This document shows positions 32,040 through 40,922 of a DNA stretch of 64,000 nucleotides, piece by piece; the stretch's first letter is position 1; each line of letters starts with the position of its first letter. Source of the DNA: SVKR01 sp963605115. Lineage in GTDB: Bacteria; Bacillota; Clostridia; Oscillospirales; Oscillospiraceae. The notes under the pieces are model-generated. The model had not been told where the DNA came from. It searched no databases and saw only the letters and a list, made by a program, of their open reading frames with translations. The position numbers and the translations under genes were made by a program. Where the stretch lies: the NCBI GenBank assembly GCA_963605115.1, contig CAVCTM010000004.1, positions 1 through 64,000 of the forward strand. The letters are read 5' to 3'.

Positions 32040-33227
32040 TTACCTCCCGTTTTCCTCCAGCCAGCGCATCGCGAGCGCGGCGAACACCGCCGCGCCGACG
32101 GGCAGCGCCGCCTCGTTATAGACCACATGCGGATTGTGTCCGCCAAACTCAAAGCCCTCCTCGCGCGAGCCGAAGCCGAGGTTCAGCAGCGCACCGGGAA
32201 CGGCGTCCGTCACAAGATAAAAGTCGTCCCCCGCGCCGAAGCTGCGGTCCGTGAGCTCCACATGCTCCGCACCGATCGTCTCCGCCGCCCAAGCCGCGAA
32301 GCGCTCGGTCAGCGCCGGGTCGTTGTAGGGCGCGCCGATGCAGTGGTCGCGCGCGACCTCCGCCTCCGCGCGGAACGCCGCGGCGATGTGCCGCGCGATC
32401 TCCTCCACGCGGGAGAGGAGAAAGTCCCATTTTTCCTGTTCCGGCGCGCGGAGCGTGACGCCCAGAAGCGCCTCGCCCGCGACGGAATTTGCGGTCGTGC
32501 CGCCCGCCATCGTGCCGGTCAGGATGATGTCCGCCTCGTCGCTCGGCACCTCGCGCGCGATCACGGACTGGAACGCAAGGTCGAGGAAGGACGCGACGGT
32601 CAGCGCGTCAACGCCGCGCCAGCTCGCCGCGCCGTGGGCGCTGCGCCCCCGGATGCGGACCGTCACGCCGCCGACAACGCGGCCGTACTGCCCGCGGATG
32701 CAGCGGAGCGTCCCCGTGCGCGAGCCGGGCATCAGCACCGACGTATGCAGCGCGAGCGCGGCGTCCACCTTCGGGTCCGTGAGCAGCCCGTCGGCGAGCA
32801 TATCCGCCGCGCCGCGCCCGACCTCCTCGCCGGGCTGGAACATCAGCTTCACCGTGCCGCGCAGCTCGGCCTCGTGCGCTTTCAGCAGCTTTGCCGCGCC
32901 GAGCAGCATGGCGGGGTGGCAGTCGTGACCGCAGGCGTGGCAATTGCCGTTTTCCGCGGCGAAGGGCAGACCGCTCTCCTCCCGCATGGGCAGCGCGTCC
33001 ATGTCCGCGCGCAGCAGAATGCAGGGCGCGCCCGCGCCGATGACGGCGGTGACGCCGCTTTTGCCGCAGCGCCGGGGCTCAATGCCGTATTCGCCGAGGC
33101 GCGCCATGATAAATTCCGCCGTCCGCGGCGTCTCCAGCCCGACCTCGGCGAGGCGGTGGATCGCGCGGCGGTTTTCGATGATCTCCGGAGCGAGCGCGTT
33201 CGCCTCGTTCAGAAGGTCGTTTTTCAT
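32040..33227 (-). CDS. M20D-type amidohydrolase (N-acyl amino acid/hippurate hydrolase-like)
   Basis: The 395-residue protein has the M20 metal-site pattern of the amidohydrolase subfamily: RADMDALPM, CHACGHD (residues 96-102) with Cys and His ligands, and the QPGEE pair of glutamates (134-135). GRSAHGA marks the start of the dimerisation domain. Such enzymes release amino acids from N-acyl, aromatic or peptide conjugates. It lies directly downstream of a Dpp-type importer, which suggests that imported conjugates or peptides are cut in the cytosol by this enzyme and the esterase next to it. Confidence 0.9.
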   Translation of the reverse strand: MKNDLLNEANALAPEIIENRRAIHRLAEVGLETPRTAEFIMARLGEYGIEPRRCGKSGVTAVIGAGAPCILLRADMDALPMREESGLPFAAENGNCHACGHDCHPAMLLGAAKLLKAHEAELRGTVKLMFQPGEEVGRGAADMLADGLLTDPKVDAALALHTSVLMPGSRTGTLRCIRGQYGRVVGGVTVRIRGRSAHGAASWRGVDALTVASFLDLAFQSVIAREVPSDEADIILTGTMAGGTTANSVAGEALLGVTLRAPEQEKWDFLLSRVEEIARHIAAAFRAEAEVARDHCIGAPYNDPALTERFAAWAAETIGAEHVELTDRSFGAGDDFYLVTDAVPGALLNLGFGSREEGFEFGGHNPHVVYNEAALPVGAAVFAALAMRWLEENGR

Positions 33228-33246
33228 AATTTGCTCCTGTTCGTTT

Positions 33247-33281
33247 CAACCGGGAGCGTAAGCGAAGCGGGTCCCGGTTGA
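33247..33281. repeat. Stop-proximal hairpin related to the end of repeats A and B
   Basis: TCAACCGGGA and TCCCGGTTGA form the stem, and the loop GCGTAAGCGAAGCGGG nearly equals the loop of the terminal hairpins in the 30.4 and 51.4 kb repeats, although the stem sequence differs (compensated). It lies just after the stop of the dppF-like gene. Confidence 0.6.
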
Positions 33282-33284
33282 GTT

Positions 33285-34244
33285 TTACAAATTTTCGTTG
33301 ATCTCCCGCACGCGGCAGCAGGACACGAAGTGTCCCGGCTTGACCTCCTCAAGCTGCTGCGGCGCGCTGCATGCCTCCGCCGCGAAGGGGCAGCGGGCGG
33401 CGAAGCGGCAGCCGGGCTTGGGGTTCACGGGGTTCGAGATCTCGCCGCGGAGCAGGACGCGCTCTTTCTTGTGGTGGACGTCCACGGACGGGATCGCGCT
33501 CAGCAGCGCCTGCGTATAGGGGTGGAGCGGGTGCTCAAACAGCTCGTCGGATTCGCTCGTCTCCACGAGCTGTCCGAGGTACATGACCGAGATGTCGCGC
33601 GAGATGAAGCGCACGACGGAGAGGTCATGCGTGACGAACATATAGGTCAGCTTATACTCCTCCTGCAAGTCCTGCAAAAGGTTCAGCACCTGCGCCTGAA
33701 TGGAGACGTCGAGCGCGCTGACCGGCTCGTCGCAGACGATGAACTTCGGGTTCATGGCGAGCGCACGGCCGACGGCGACGCGCTGGCGGCGTCCGCCGTC
33801 CATCTCGTGGGGGTAAGCCATGCGCAGCCGGCGCGCAATGCCGACGAGGTCCATCAGCTCGATGATCTTGGTGTCCAGCGTCGCCTTCGTCGCGCCGCCG
33901 GAGCGGAGCAGCACCTCGCTCAGCGTGTCCTCCACGGTGAAGCGCGGGTTCAGCGAGGAAAACGGGTCCTGGAAGATGATCTGGAGGTCCTCGCGCAGCT
34001 TCGTGAGCTCGCGCGGGGAGACCTTCGTGATGTCGCGGCCCTGATAGAGGATCTGACCGCCGGTGGGTTCGAGCAGGTGGATAATGGTCCTGCCGAGCGT
34101 GCTCTTGCCGCAGCCCGATTCGCCGACGACGCCCATCGTCGTGCCCTCTTCAAAGCGCATGGTAACGTCGTCCACGGCGTGGAGCTGCCCGCCGGACACG
34201 TCAAAATATTTCTTGAGACCCTTGATCTCCACAAGTGCAGACAT
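33285..34244 (-). CDS. Dipeptide/oligopeptide ABC importer ATPase, DppF/OppF-like
   Basis: The 319-residue ATPase has Walker A GESGCGKST, the Q-loop FQDPFSSLNPR, Walker B FIVCDEPVSALD and the OppF-type C-terminus with a CRFAARCPFAAEAC cysteine cluster. The ABC signature reads MDGGRRQ rather than FSGGQ. It is the last transporter gene of the minus-strand operon; DppD-like lies 6 bases before it. Confidence 0.94.
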   Translation of the reverse strand: MSALVEIKGLKKYFDVSGGQLHAVDDVTMRFEEGTTMGVVGESGCGKSTLGRTIIHLLEPTGGQILYQGRDITKVSPRELTKLREDLQIIFQDPFSSLNPRFTVEDTLSEVLLRSGGATKATLDTKIIELMDLVGIARRLRMAYPHEMDGGRRQRVAVGRALAMNPKFIVCDEPVSALDVSIQAQVLNLLQDLQEEYKLTYMFVTHDLSVVRFISRDISVMYLGQLVETSESDELFEHPLHPYTQALLSAIPSVDVHHKKERVLLRGEISNPVNPKPGCRFAARCPFAAEACSAPQQLEEVKPGHFVSCCRVREINENL

Positions 34245-34250
34245 TCTGGC

Positions 34251-35252
34251 TCAGCCCTCCTTTTTCTCCGCGAGCTCGCGGACGCGGCGGCAGCGGCAGG
34301 TGTGGGTCCCGCCGAGACTTTCGAGCGCCACGGCGCCGGTTTTGCACGCCTCCTCTGCGTAAGGGCAGCGGGGGTGGAACTTGCAGCCCTCCGGCAGCTG
34401 CGCCGGGTTCGGCATCATGCCCGCGATGGGGCGCAGGCGCTTTTCGCCCTTCGCCATGTGCGGCAGCGAGCCGAACAGACCGAGCGTGTAGGGGTGGGTC
34501 GGATGGTCGAAGATCTCGAGCTTGTCGCCGTATTCGACGATCTCGCCGGCGTAAATGACCGCAACGCAGTCGCAGGTCTCCGCCACGACGCCGAGATCGT
34601 GGGTGATCAGGATCATGCTGGTGCCCTGCTGCGCCTTCAGCGTTGCGATCATGTCGAGCACCTGCGCCTGAATGGTGACGTCGAGCGCGCTGGTGGGCTC
34701 GTCGGCGAGGAGCAGGTCCGGCGCGCAGGCGAGCGCGATGGCGATGACGACGCGCTGCTTCATGCCGCCGGAGAACTGGTGGGGATAATCGCGGCTGCGG
34801 CTCCGGGGGATGCCGACCATCTCCAGCATCGCGGCGGCGCGGTGGCGCGCTTCGTGGAGCGAGCAGCCGGCGTGCTTGCGGATGCCGTCCGCGATCTGGT
34901 CGCCGACGCGCATGGTGGGGTTCAGCGCGGTCATCGGGTCCTGAAAGACCATGGAGATCCGCTTGCCGCGGATGTGGCGCATTTCATGCTCCGGGACGGT
35001 CAGCAGGTCCTGTCCTTCAAACCAGATCTCGCCGCCGCGGATGCGGGCGGGCGGGTTTGGCAGGATGCGCAGGATGGACTTTGCGATCGTGGTCTTGCCC
35101 GCGCCGGTCTCGCCCACGAGACCGAGGGTCTTGCCGCGTTCGAGCTCAAAGCTCACGCCGTTCACCGCCTGGATGACCTCCTTGCCGGAGGTGTATTCCA
35201 CGACGAGGTCGCGGACGGAGAGAAAGGCGCTTTTTCCGGTCGATTCGTTCAT
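34251..35252 (-). CDS. Dipeptide/oligopeptide ABC importer ATPase, DppD/OppD-like
   Basis: The 333-residue ATPase has Walker A GETGAGKTT, MVFQDPMTALNPTM, the canonical signature FSGGMKQRV, Walker B LLLADEPTSALD and the C-terminal HPRCPYAEEAC cysteines. It pairs with the DppF-like subunit to power the importer. Confidence 0.95.
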   Translation of the reverse strand: MNESTGKSAFLSVRDLVVEYTSGKEVIQAVNGVSFELERGKTLGLVGETGAGKTTIAKSILRILPNPPARIRGGEIWFEGQDLLTVPEHEMRHIRGKRISMVFQDPMTALNPTMRVGDQIADGIRKHAGCSLHEARHRAAAMLEMVGIPRSRSRDYPHQFSGGMKQRVVIAIALACAPDLLLADEPTSALDVTIQAQVLDMIATLKAQQGTSMILITHDLGVVAETCDCVAVIYAGEIVEYGDKLEIFDHPTHPYTLGLFGSLPHMAKGEKRLRPIAGMMPNPAQLPEGCKFHPRCPYAEEACKTGAVALESLGGTHTCRCRRVRELAEKKEG

Positions 35253-35270
35253 AGCGTTTTCTCTCCTTTC

Positions 35271-36143
35271 TCAGTTTTTCAGCTTGGGATCGAGCGCGTC
35301 GCGCAGACCGTCTCCGAAGAGGTTCAGCGCGAGCACGAAGATCGCCATAAAAAGGCCGGGGAACAGGATCTGGTAAGGGTAGTGGCGGATAACGGTGTTC
35401 GCCTCGGAGATCATCGCGCCCCACTCCGGGGAGGGCGGGCGGACGCCGAGGTTGATGAAGCTGAGGTTCGCCGCCATCATGATCGTGCCGCCGACGCCCA
35501 TCGTGGACGAGACGATCAGCGGGGAGATCGTGTTCGGCAGAATGTGGACGAACATCAGCTTTGCCTTGGAGCAGTTCGTCGCCTGCGCCGCCTCGACGTA
35601 TTCGAGCTTGCGCTGGCTCAGAAACTGGGCGCGGACGAGCCGGCTGTTGAGGGTAATGCGTCCGATGCCGAGGGCGACGATCGTCTCGACGAAGCCGGTG
35701 CCGAGGACGATGGAGATGATGACGGCGAGCAGCATGGACGGGATCGCCTGCATCAGATCGCCGAAGCGCATGATGAGCTCCTCCACCCAGCCGCCGAAAT
35801 AGCCCGCGAGACAGCCGAGGACCACGCCGAACACCAGTCCGAGCGCGACCGCGCCGAGTCCGATGCCGAGGGAGTAGCGCGTGCCGACGAGCAGGCGGGT
35901 CAGAATGTCGCGGCCGTAGTTGTCCGTGCCGCACCAGTGCGCCGCGCTGGGCATCTGGTTTTTCTCCGCGAGATTGAACTCCGCGTAGTTATAGGGGGTC
36001 AGGACCGGCGCGAAGATGGCGAAGAAGAGGTAAATGACGAAGATGATCATGCCGACGACGGCGAGCTTATCCTTGCAGAGTCGCTTCATCGTCTCGCGGA
36101 ACTGGCTCTGCTTTTTGAGCGTTTCGGTCTTCGGATCACGCAC
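35271..36143 (-). CDS. Dipeptide/oligopeptide ABC importer permease, DppC/OppC-like
   Basis: The 290-residue inner-membrane permease has an N-terminal helix (VVGMIIFVIYLFFAIFAPVL), the WCGTDNYGRDILTRLLVGTR block typical of DppC, and the EAA-loop region EAAQATNCSKAKLMFVHILPN. I chose GTG 36143: it overlaps the dppB-like stop by 8 bases and has GGAGG 9 bases upstream. An upstream ATG in the same frame would add 31 basic residues encoded inside dppB. Confidence 0.94.
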   Translation of the reverse strand: MRDPKTETLKKQSQFRETMKRLCKDKLAVVGMIIFVIYLFFAIFAPVLTPYNYAEFNLAEKNQMPSAAHWCGTDNYGRDILTRLLVGTRYSLGIGLGAVALGLVFGVVLGCLAGYFGGWVEELIMRFGDLMQAIPSMLLAVIISIVLGTGFVETIVALGIGRITLNSRLVRAQFLSQRKLEYVEAAQATNCSKAKLMFVHILPNTISPLIVSSTMGVGGTIMMAANLSFINLGVRPPSPEWGAMISEANTVIRHYPYQILFPGLFMAIFVLALNLFGDGLRDALDPKLKN

Positions 36144-37125
36144 GGCTGCCCACCTCCTTTTCGCGGCGTTTTCTGTATGTACGGCGGCGCTTCTTGCCCT
36201 CATACTGCGCCTTGATGCGCGGGTCGACGAAGGCAAAGGCGAGGTCCACGATCAGCATGATGAGGCAGAACGCGATGGAGAGCACGACGACCGTGCCGCG
36301 GATGACCGTGTAGTCGCGCCCGCCGATCGCCTGCACCATGTATTGCCCGATGCCGGGGATGGAGAACAGACTTTCGATGACGATCGCGCCGCCCAGACTC
36401 GTGGCGAAGCTGTTGCCCGCGGTCTGGATGAGGGGAATGAGCGCGTTCGGCAGCGCGTAGCGGAAGAGAATGCTGTTTTCCGTGAGCCCCTTGGCGCGGG
36501 CGGTCACAACATAGTCGCTGTTGATGACCTCCAGCATGCTCGACCGCGCCTGCCGCGCCATCTGCGCAATGCCGCGCAGCGACACGACGAACACGGGCAG
36601 TATCCAGCCCGTCCACGTTTTCACGCCGAACGCCGGCAGCAGGTGCCACTTGTTCGCGAAGAGCAGGATCAGCTCGATGCCGATCCAGAACGACGGCACG
36701 CTCACGCCGATGAGGGCGAGGACCATGCAGACATGGTCGGGCCAGCGGTTGCGGTTCACCGCGCTGACCATGCCGAGCGGGATGCCGATGATGAGTTCCA
36801 AAATAATGGCGAACACCGCGAGCCGCAGCGTCAGCGGGAAGCGCAGCGCGAGCTCCTTGGAAATTTCAATGTTGTTGGAATAAGAGCGTCCGAGGTCGAA
36901 GCGCAGGAAGGTGTTGTACATAAACCTGCCGAGCTGGACGAAAAACGGCTGGTCCAGACCGAGCTGCGCCTCCAGCTGGGCGACCTCCTCCTGCGTGGCG
37001 CTGCCGCCGAGGATGATCTCCGCGGGGTTGCCGGGGCTGAAATACATCACCGTGAACACCACGATCGCAACGAGCAGCACGACCGGGATGATGGTGAGGA
37101 TGCGTTTGATAATATAGCGAATCAT
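36136..37125 (-). CDS. Dipeptide/oligopeptide ABC importer permease, DppB/OppB-like
   Basis: The 329-residue permease begins with the family N-terminus MIRYIIKRILTIIPVVLLV and FSPGNPAE. Six membrane segments can be followed, with an EAA-type loop (YVVTARAKGLTENSILFRYALPNALIP) and the SIPGIGQYMVQA end. It lies between the binding protein and DppC-like genes. Confidence 0.95.
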   Translation of the reverse strand: MIRYIIKRILTIIPVVLLVAIVVFTVMYFSPGNPAEIILGGSATQEEVAQLEAQLGLDQPFFVQLGRFMYNTFLRFDLGRSYSNNIEISKELALRFPLTLRLAVFAIILELIIGIPLGMVSAVNRNRWPDHVCMVLALIGVSVPSFWIGIELILLFANKWHLLPAFGVKTWTGWILPVFVVSLRGIAQMARQARSSMLEVINSDYVVTARAKGLTENSILFRYALPNALIPLIQTAGNSFATSLGGAIVIESLFSIPGIGQYMVQAIGGRDYTVIRGTVVVLSIAFCLIMLIVDLAFAFVDPRIKAQYEGKKRRRTYRKRREKEVGSRA

Positions 37126-37235
37126 AAAGCGTTATCCTTTTTCTCAGTTCTTCCCCATAGTCTCATCGGCTGAGGGGAAAAGCGCGCCGGGCGCGCCCTT
37201 CCGCTCAGCCGGTGATCTCATTTTCTTTGCAAAGA

Positions 37236-37261
37236 GGAGGGGACGCCGGAGCGTCCCCTCC
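37236..37261 (-). terminator. Hairpin after the peptide-binding protein gene
   Basis: A perfect 11-bp stem (37236-37246 with 37251-37261) is followed on the minus strand by TCTTTGC. It may partly terminate after the binding-protein gene, so that the lipoprotein is made in excess over the permease, a common arrangement. Confidence 0.65.
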
Positions 37262-37273
37262 GCGGTTTTGCGG

Positions 37274-38977
37274 TTATTTTCCGGACTGTGCCCAGTCGTA
37301 AGTAAGAGCGCCGAGGTTGAGGCAGCTCTTCGCGCCGGTGGCGTGCTCGGTGTTGCCGATCCAGTCGGCGCAGGCGCCGTACTCGTTGGCGTAGAACAGA
37401 TTCTTCAGATAGCAGTTGTCGTCGATGAACTGCTGGAAGGCGCGGACGGTGTCGGCGTTGTGGGTGTCGATGGTGATGGCGGGCATCAGCACCTCGTCGA
37501 CCGCGCCGGTGTCGTCGTGGAAGATGTTGTAGCCGTTGTTCTTCGTGTTGGAAACGTCGTTCCAGTTGTAGCAGGACTCGGTGCGGCTGACGAGCTGGCC
37601 GTTGACGATGACCATGTCGGACGCGGTCGGGTCCTTCTTGGACGCCGTGAAGGTGCCGCGGTCATAGCTCACGAGCTCGACGGCGTTCGGGTTGCCGGTC
37701 AGGGTGCCGACATAGTTCTGGATGGCGATGGCGGTGGAGTCGGCAATGTCCTCGTTCTGATACATCAGCACAAGGTGCAGATCGGAAGCCTTTTTGCCGG
37801 TCTCCTCCTCCCACTTTGCGAGATACTCCTTCGCGGTATCCATATTGTAATTGAAATACTCGCGGCCGGTCCACTCGTCCAAGTAGTCGGTGAAGGTCTT
37901 GTAGCTCCAGCAGGTGGCGACCTCGCCGTCGCCGTCGCAGGCAGCCATCAGGCAGCCCTCGGAGTCGATGGCGTAAGCCACCGCCATGCGGAGGTTGTAG
38001 CTCTGGAACGGGGAGTTGCTGCTGACATTGAAGGAAACGGCGTAGTTGCCCTCCGGATAGCCGAACACGGCGTAGCCGTTGCCGTCGTAGAGGCTGACGT
38101 CCTCGTCGGAGATGGCGCGGGCGATGTCGATCTCGCCGCCCTCCAGCGCGAGCGCCATGGCGGTCGTGTCGGAGATGAACTTATAGGTGATCTTGTCGAT
38201 GGCGGTGTAGTCCCACATCGTGCAGTAGCCGGCGGAGACGTCACGGCTCTCGTTGGCGGCTGCGTTCCAGTAGCTGTCCGCCTTGGTGAAGACGGCTTCG
38301 CTGCCGGTGCGGTACTCGGAGAGGATCATCGGGCTGGTGCCGACGGGCGTGGTCGCCATCTTGTCCGGGGACTCCTCGTAGGAGCGCTGCGTGACCATGT
38401 TGATGGCGTCGCAGATGTCGGAGAAGGTGCCGACGGTGTCGCGCTTGAGACGCATGGTGAAGGTCAGATCGTCCTCCTTGCCCATCTCGGCGATGGGCTT
38501 GACCTGTGCCAGAACGCCGAGGTCGATGCAGGTCTGGAAGGAGAAGATCGCGTCGTCCGCGGTGAAGTCGTAGCCGTTGGTGTCCTTGATGCCCTCGCGC
38601 AGACGGATGCGGTAATAGCCCTCCTCGATGCGCTCATAGCTCTCGGCAAGGATGAAATACTCCTCCATCTCGCCGGTGACGAGGTTCGGAATGTGGCAGG
38701 TCAGCGCCTGATAGACGATGGGCGCCATGTTCTGGCGGCCGATGTTGAAGGAACCCCACGGTTCCCAGGTCTTGATGTCGGCCTTGACGCCGACGGAGAC
38801 CTCGCGGACGCCCTCAAACCGGGGCTCTTCGCTCTGCTCAGGGGTGGAGGTGCCGGGATTCGGGGTTTCAGTGCCTGTGGACGGGTTCTGCGTCGGGGTC
38901 GGCTCGGTCTTTCCGCCGCAGGCGGCGAGCGCGAACACCATGACGAGCGCAAGGATCAGTGCAAGTACCTTTTTCAT
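37274..38977 (-). CDS. Peptide-type ABC importer substrate-binding lipoprotein
   Basis: The 567-residue family 5 binding protein has a lipoprotein signal with lipobox LAAC (Cys20), then a Thr/Pro-rich linker (about residues 25-50), then the solute-binding body. It is the first gene of the transporter operon and presents ligand to the DppBCDF-like machinery. ATG 38977 is chosen because AGGAGG lies 6 bases upstream; an ATG two codons earlier directly touches the AGGAGG. A divergent promoter pair separates it from gdhA. Confidence 0.94.
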   Translation of the reverse strand: MKKVLALILALVMVFALAACGGKTEPTPTQNPSTGTETPNPGTSTPEQSEEPRFEGVREVSVGVKADIKTWEPWGSFNIGRQNMAPIVYQALTCHIPNLVTGEMEEYFILAESYERIEEGYYRIRLREGIKDTNGYDFTADDAIFSFQTCIDLGVLAQVKPIAEMGKEDDLTFTMRLKRDTVGTFSDICDAINMVTQRSYEESPDKMATTPVGTSPMILSEYRTGSEAVFTKADSYWNAAANESRDVSAGYCTMWDYTAIDKITYKFISDTTAMALALEGGEIDIARAISDEDVSLYDGNGYAVFGYPEGNYAVSFNVSSNSPFQSYNLRMAVAYAIDSEGCLMAACDGDGEVATCWSYKTFTDYLDEWTGREYFNYNMDTAKEYLAKWEEETGKKASDLHLVLMYQNEDIADSTAIAIQNYVGTLTGNPNAVELVSYDRGTFTASKKDPTASDMVIVNGQLVSRTESCYNWNDVSNTKNNGYNIFHDDTGAVDEVLMPAITIDTHNADTVRAFQQFIDDNCYLKNLFYANEYGACADWIGNTEHATGAKSCLNLGALTYDWAQSGK

Positions 38978-39115
38978 AGTCATCCTCCTGTTTTTTTGTT
39001 GGGGTCCCTCCGGGGGCAAAACCACTCTCTGCACATTTTTTGCCGCCGGCATTTGTGCAAATCGCTGAACAAGTCCGTGAAAAGAGGGTGTATCGGCGGC
39101 GATTTGACTAAATTG

Positions 39116-39144
39116 AGTCTAAAGCAAAAGCCCGGAATTGTCAA
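39116..39144 (-). promoter_or_regulatory. Promoter of the dpp-type operon
   Basis: On the minus strand, a perfect TTGACA (39139-39144), 17 bases and TAGACT (39116-39121). The leader to the binding-protein start would be about 130 nt. The divergent region 38978-39395 contains no gene; besides the two promoters I see a repeated ATTTCTATT near 39351-39373. Confidence 0.75.
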
Positions 39145-39312
39145 CCGCCCTGAGCATCAAACTTTCTAATGTGCTCATAAGGAGCGCTTATTCGGAGCGC
39201 GGATTTGCAGTCATGAACGCAAACAACTTGCAAAATCAGGCGGAATCCGTGAGAAGAACGGCAAAATTCTGCAAATTTCGGCGTGAAAATGTCATTTCTG
39301 CGCAGGAAACGC

Positions 39313-39341
39313 TTGACAAAGCGGCGCGGAGGCCCTAAAAT
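39313..39341 (+). promoter_or_regulatory. gdhA promoter
   Basis: A perfect TTGACA (39313-39318), a 17-base spacer and TAAAAT (39336-39341), about 48 bases before the gdhA ribosome binding site and start. Confidence 0.82.
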
Positions 39342-39395
39342 GGCTCTATCATTTCTATTCCATTTCTATTTTTAAAATGTCAGGAGGAAAACGCT

Positions 39396-40742
39396 ATGAA
39401 AAGCGCATATCTGAACCGGGTGCTGGAGTCCGTAAAGGCGCGCAACCCCGGCGAGCCGGAGTTTCTTCAGGCTGTCACCGAGGTGCTGGAGAGTCTGGAG
39501 TGCATCGTGGAGAAGCACCCGGAGTATGAGGCGAACGGCATCATCGAGCGCCTCGTGGAGCCGGAGCGCATGATCTGCTTCCGCGTCCCGTGGGTGGACG
39601 ACGCGGGCAGGGTGCAGGTCAACCGCGGCTACCGCGTCCAGTTCAACAGCGCCATCGGTCCCTACAAGGGCGGGCTGCGCTTCCACCCGAGCGTCAACGC
39701 CTCCATCCTGAAGTTCCTCGGCTTTGAGCAGGTGCTGAAAAACAGCCTCACCACGCTGCCGATGGGCGGCGGCAAGGGCGGCAGCGACTTTGACCCCAAG
39801 GGCAAATCCGACGCCGAGGTCATGCGCTTCTGCCAGAGCTTTATGACGGAGCTTTACCGCCACATCGGGCAGTTCACGGACGTTCCCGCGGGCGACATCG
39901 GTGTCGGCGGGCGCGAGATCGGCTATCTGTTCGGCGAGTATAAGCGCATCGCCGACCGCTACGACGCCGGCGTCCTGACCGGCAAGGGACTCAGCTACGG
40001 CGGCTCCCTCGCCCGCACGCAGGCGACGGGCTACGGGCTCTGCTACTTTATGCAGGAATACCTCCGCACCGTCCGGGGCGACAGCTTCGACGGCAAGGTC
40101 TGCGTCGTGTCCGGCAGCGGCAACGTCGCCCAGTATGCCGCGGAAAAGGCGATGCAGCTTGGCGCGAAGGTCGTCGCGATGAGCGACTCCGCGGGCTATA
40201 TCTACGATCCGGACGGCGTGAAGCTGGGCGTGCTCTTCGACATCAAGCAGCGCCGCCGCGCCCGCATCAGCGAGTATGCGAAGGCCGTCCCCGGCAGCGA
40301 GTATCACGAGAACTGCCGCCTCATCTGGGGCGTGAAGGCGGATCTTTATATGCCCTGCGCCACCCAGAACGAGATCGACACCGCCGAGGCGGAGCTCATT
40401 CTCGCGAACAAGCCCATCGGCGTTTTCGAGGGCGCGAACATGCCCACAACGCTTGCCGCGACCCAGATGTTCCTGAACGCCGGACTGCTCTTCAGCCCCG
40501 GCAAGGCGTCCAACGCCGGCGGCGTCGCCACCAGCGGTCTGGAGATGAGCCAGAACTCCCTGCGTCTGAGCTGGACCTTCGAGGAGGTCGACGAAAAGCT
40601 CCGCGGCATCATGGAGGGCATCTTCCACAACGCCTACGACGCCTCCAGGGAGTGCGGCGCAGAGGGCAACCTCGTGGTCGGCGCAAACGTAGCCGGCTTC
40701 CTGAAGGTAGCCGACGCGATGCTGGCACAGGGGATCGTGTAA
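39396..40742 (+). CDS. gdhA: NADP-specific glutamate dehydrogenase
   Basis: The 448-residue product is a hexameric-type glutamate dehydrogenase that aminates 2-oxoglutarate with ammonium. The catalytic and substrate segments RVQFNSAIGPYKGGLRFHPS and PMGGGKGGSDFDP are complete, followed by the GSGNVAQYAAEKA nucleotide-binding turn. Length and N-terminus (about 50 residues before the Gly-rich core) fit the NADP-type bacterial form. It is monocistronic, with its own promoter and terminator. Confidence 0.97.
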   Translation: MKSAYLNRVLESVKARNPGEPEFLQAVTEVLESLECIVEKHPEYEANGIIERLVEPERMICFRVPWVDDAGRVQVNRGYRVQFNSAIGPYKGGLRFHPSVNASILKFLGFEQVLKNSLTTLPMGGGKGGSDFDPKGKSDAEVMRFCQSFMTELYRHIGQFTDVPAGDIGVGGREIGYLFGEYKRIADRYDAGVLTGKGLSYGGSLARTQATGYGLCYFMQEYLRTVRGDSFDGKVCVVSGSGNVAQYAAEKAMQLGAKVVAMSDSAGYIYDPDGVKLGVLFDIKQRRRARISEYAKAVPGSEYHENCRLIWGVKADLYMPCATQNEIDTAEAELILANKPIGVFEGANMPTTLAATQMFLNAGLLFSPGKASNAGGVATSGLEMSQNSLRLSWTFEEVDEKLRGIMEGIFHNAYDASRECGAEGNLVVGANVAGFLKVADAMLAQGIV

Positions 40743-40750
40743 AAGATAAA

Positions 40751-40790
40751 ACCATACCGGGGTGTTGCTTCGCAGCACCCCGGTATGGTA
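40751..40790 (+). terminator. gdhA terminator hairpin
   Basis: A stem of about 18 bp (40751-40768 with 40773-40790) and a TTCG-type loop begin 8 bases after the gdhA stop. The downstream tract is TATAATTAT rather than a pure T run, and overlaps a possible -10 box. Confidence 0.7.
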
Positions 40791-40851
40791 TAATTATGCT
40801 TGTTAGTGCGGAGTCCAAGGAAGACTTCGCGCGGGCATTTCAATTCAACTG

Positions 40852-40880
40852 TTGCCTAAATAAATCTCTTATGATACACT
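40852..40880 (+). promoter_or_regulatory. Promoter of the restriction-modification operon
   Basis: TTGCCT (40852-40857), 17 bases, then TACACT (40875-40880) preceded by TGA, an extended -10. A second candidate lies upstream: TTGCTT (40765-40770), 18 bases and TGG-TATAAT (40789-40794), inside the gdhA terminator. Which one is used cannot be decided by eye. Confidence 0.6.
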
Positions 40881-40922
40881 GGTTTTGTATTTAAGCATGA
40901 ATTTTCCGGGGGCTAAAGAGAG

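Noticed and set aside
30618..36215. Very long plus-strand open frames (887 and 961 codons) opposite the esterase, amidohydrolase and Dpp-type genes
   Set aside because: They lie antisense to well-supported genes with conserved motifs, have no ribosome binding site or family features, and are rich in Arg, Ala and Val as expected from GC-rich third positions read backwards.
37268..39169. 633-codon plus-strand frame opposite the peptide-binding lipoprotein
   Set aside because: The minus strand has a clear lipoprotein gene with a promoter. The plus frame shows no family features and crosses the divergent promoters.
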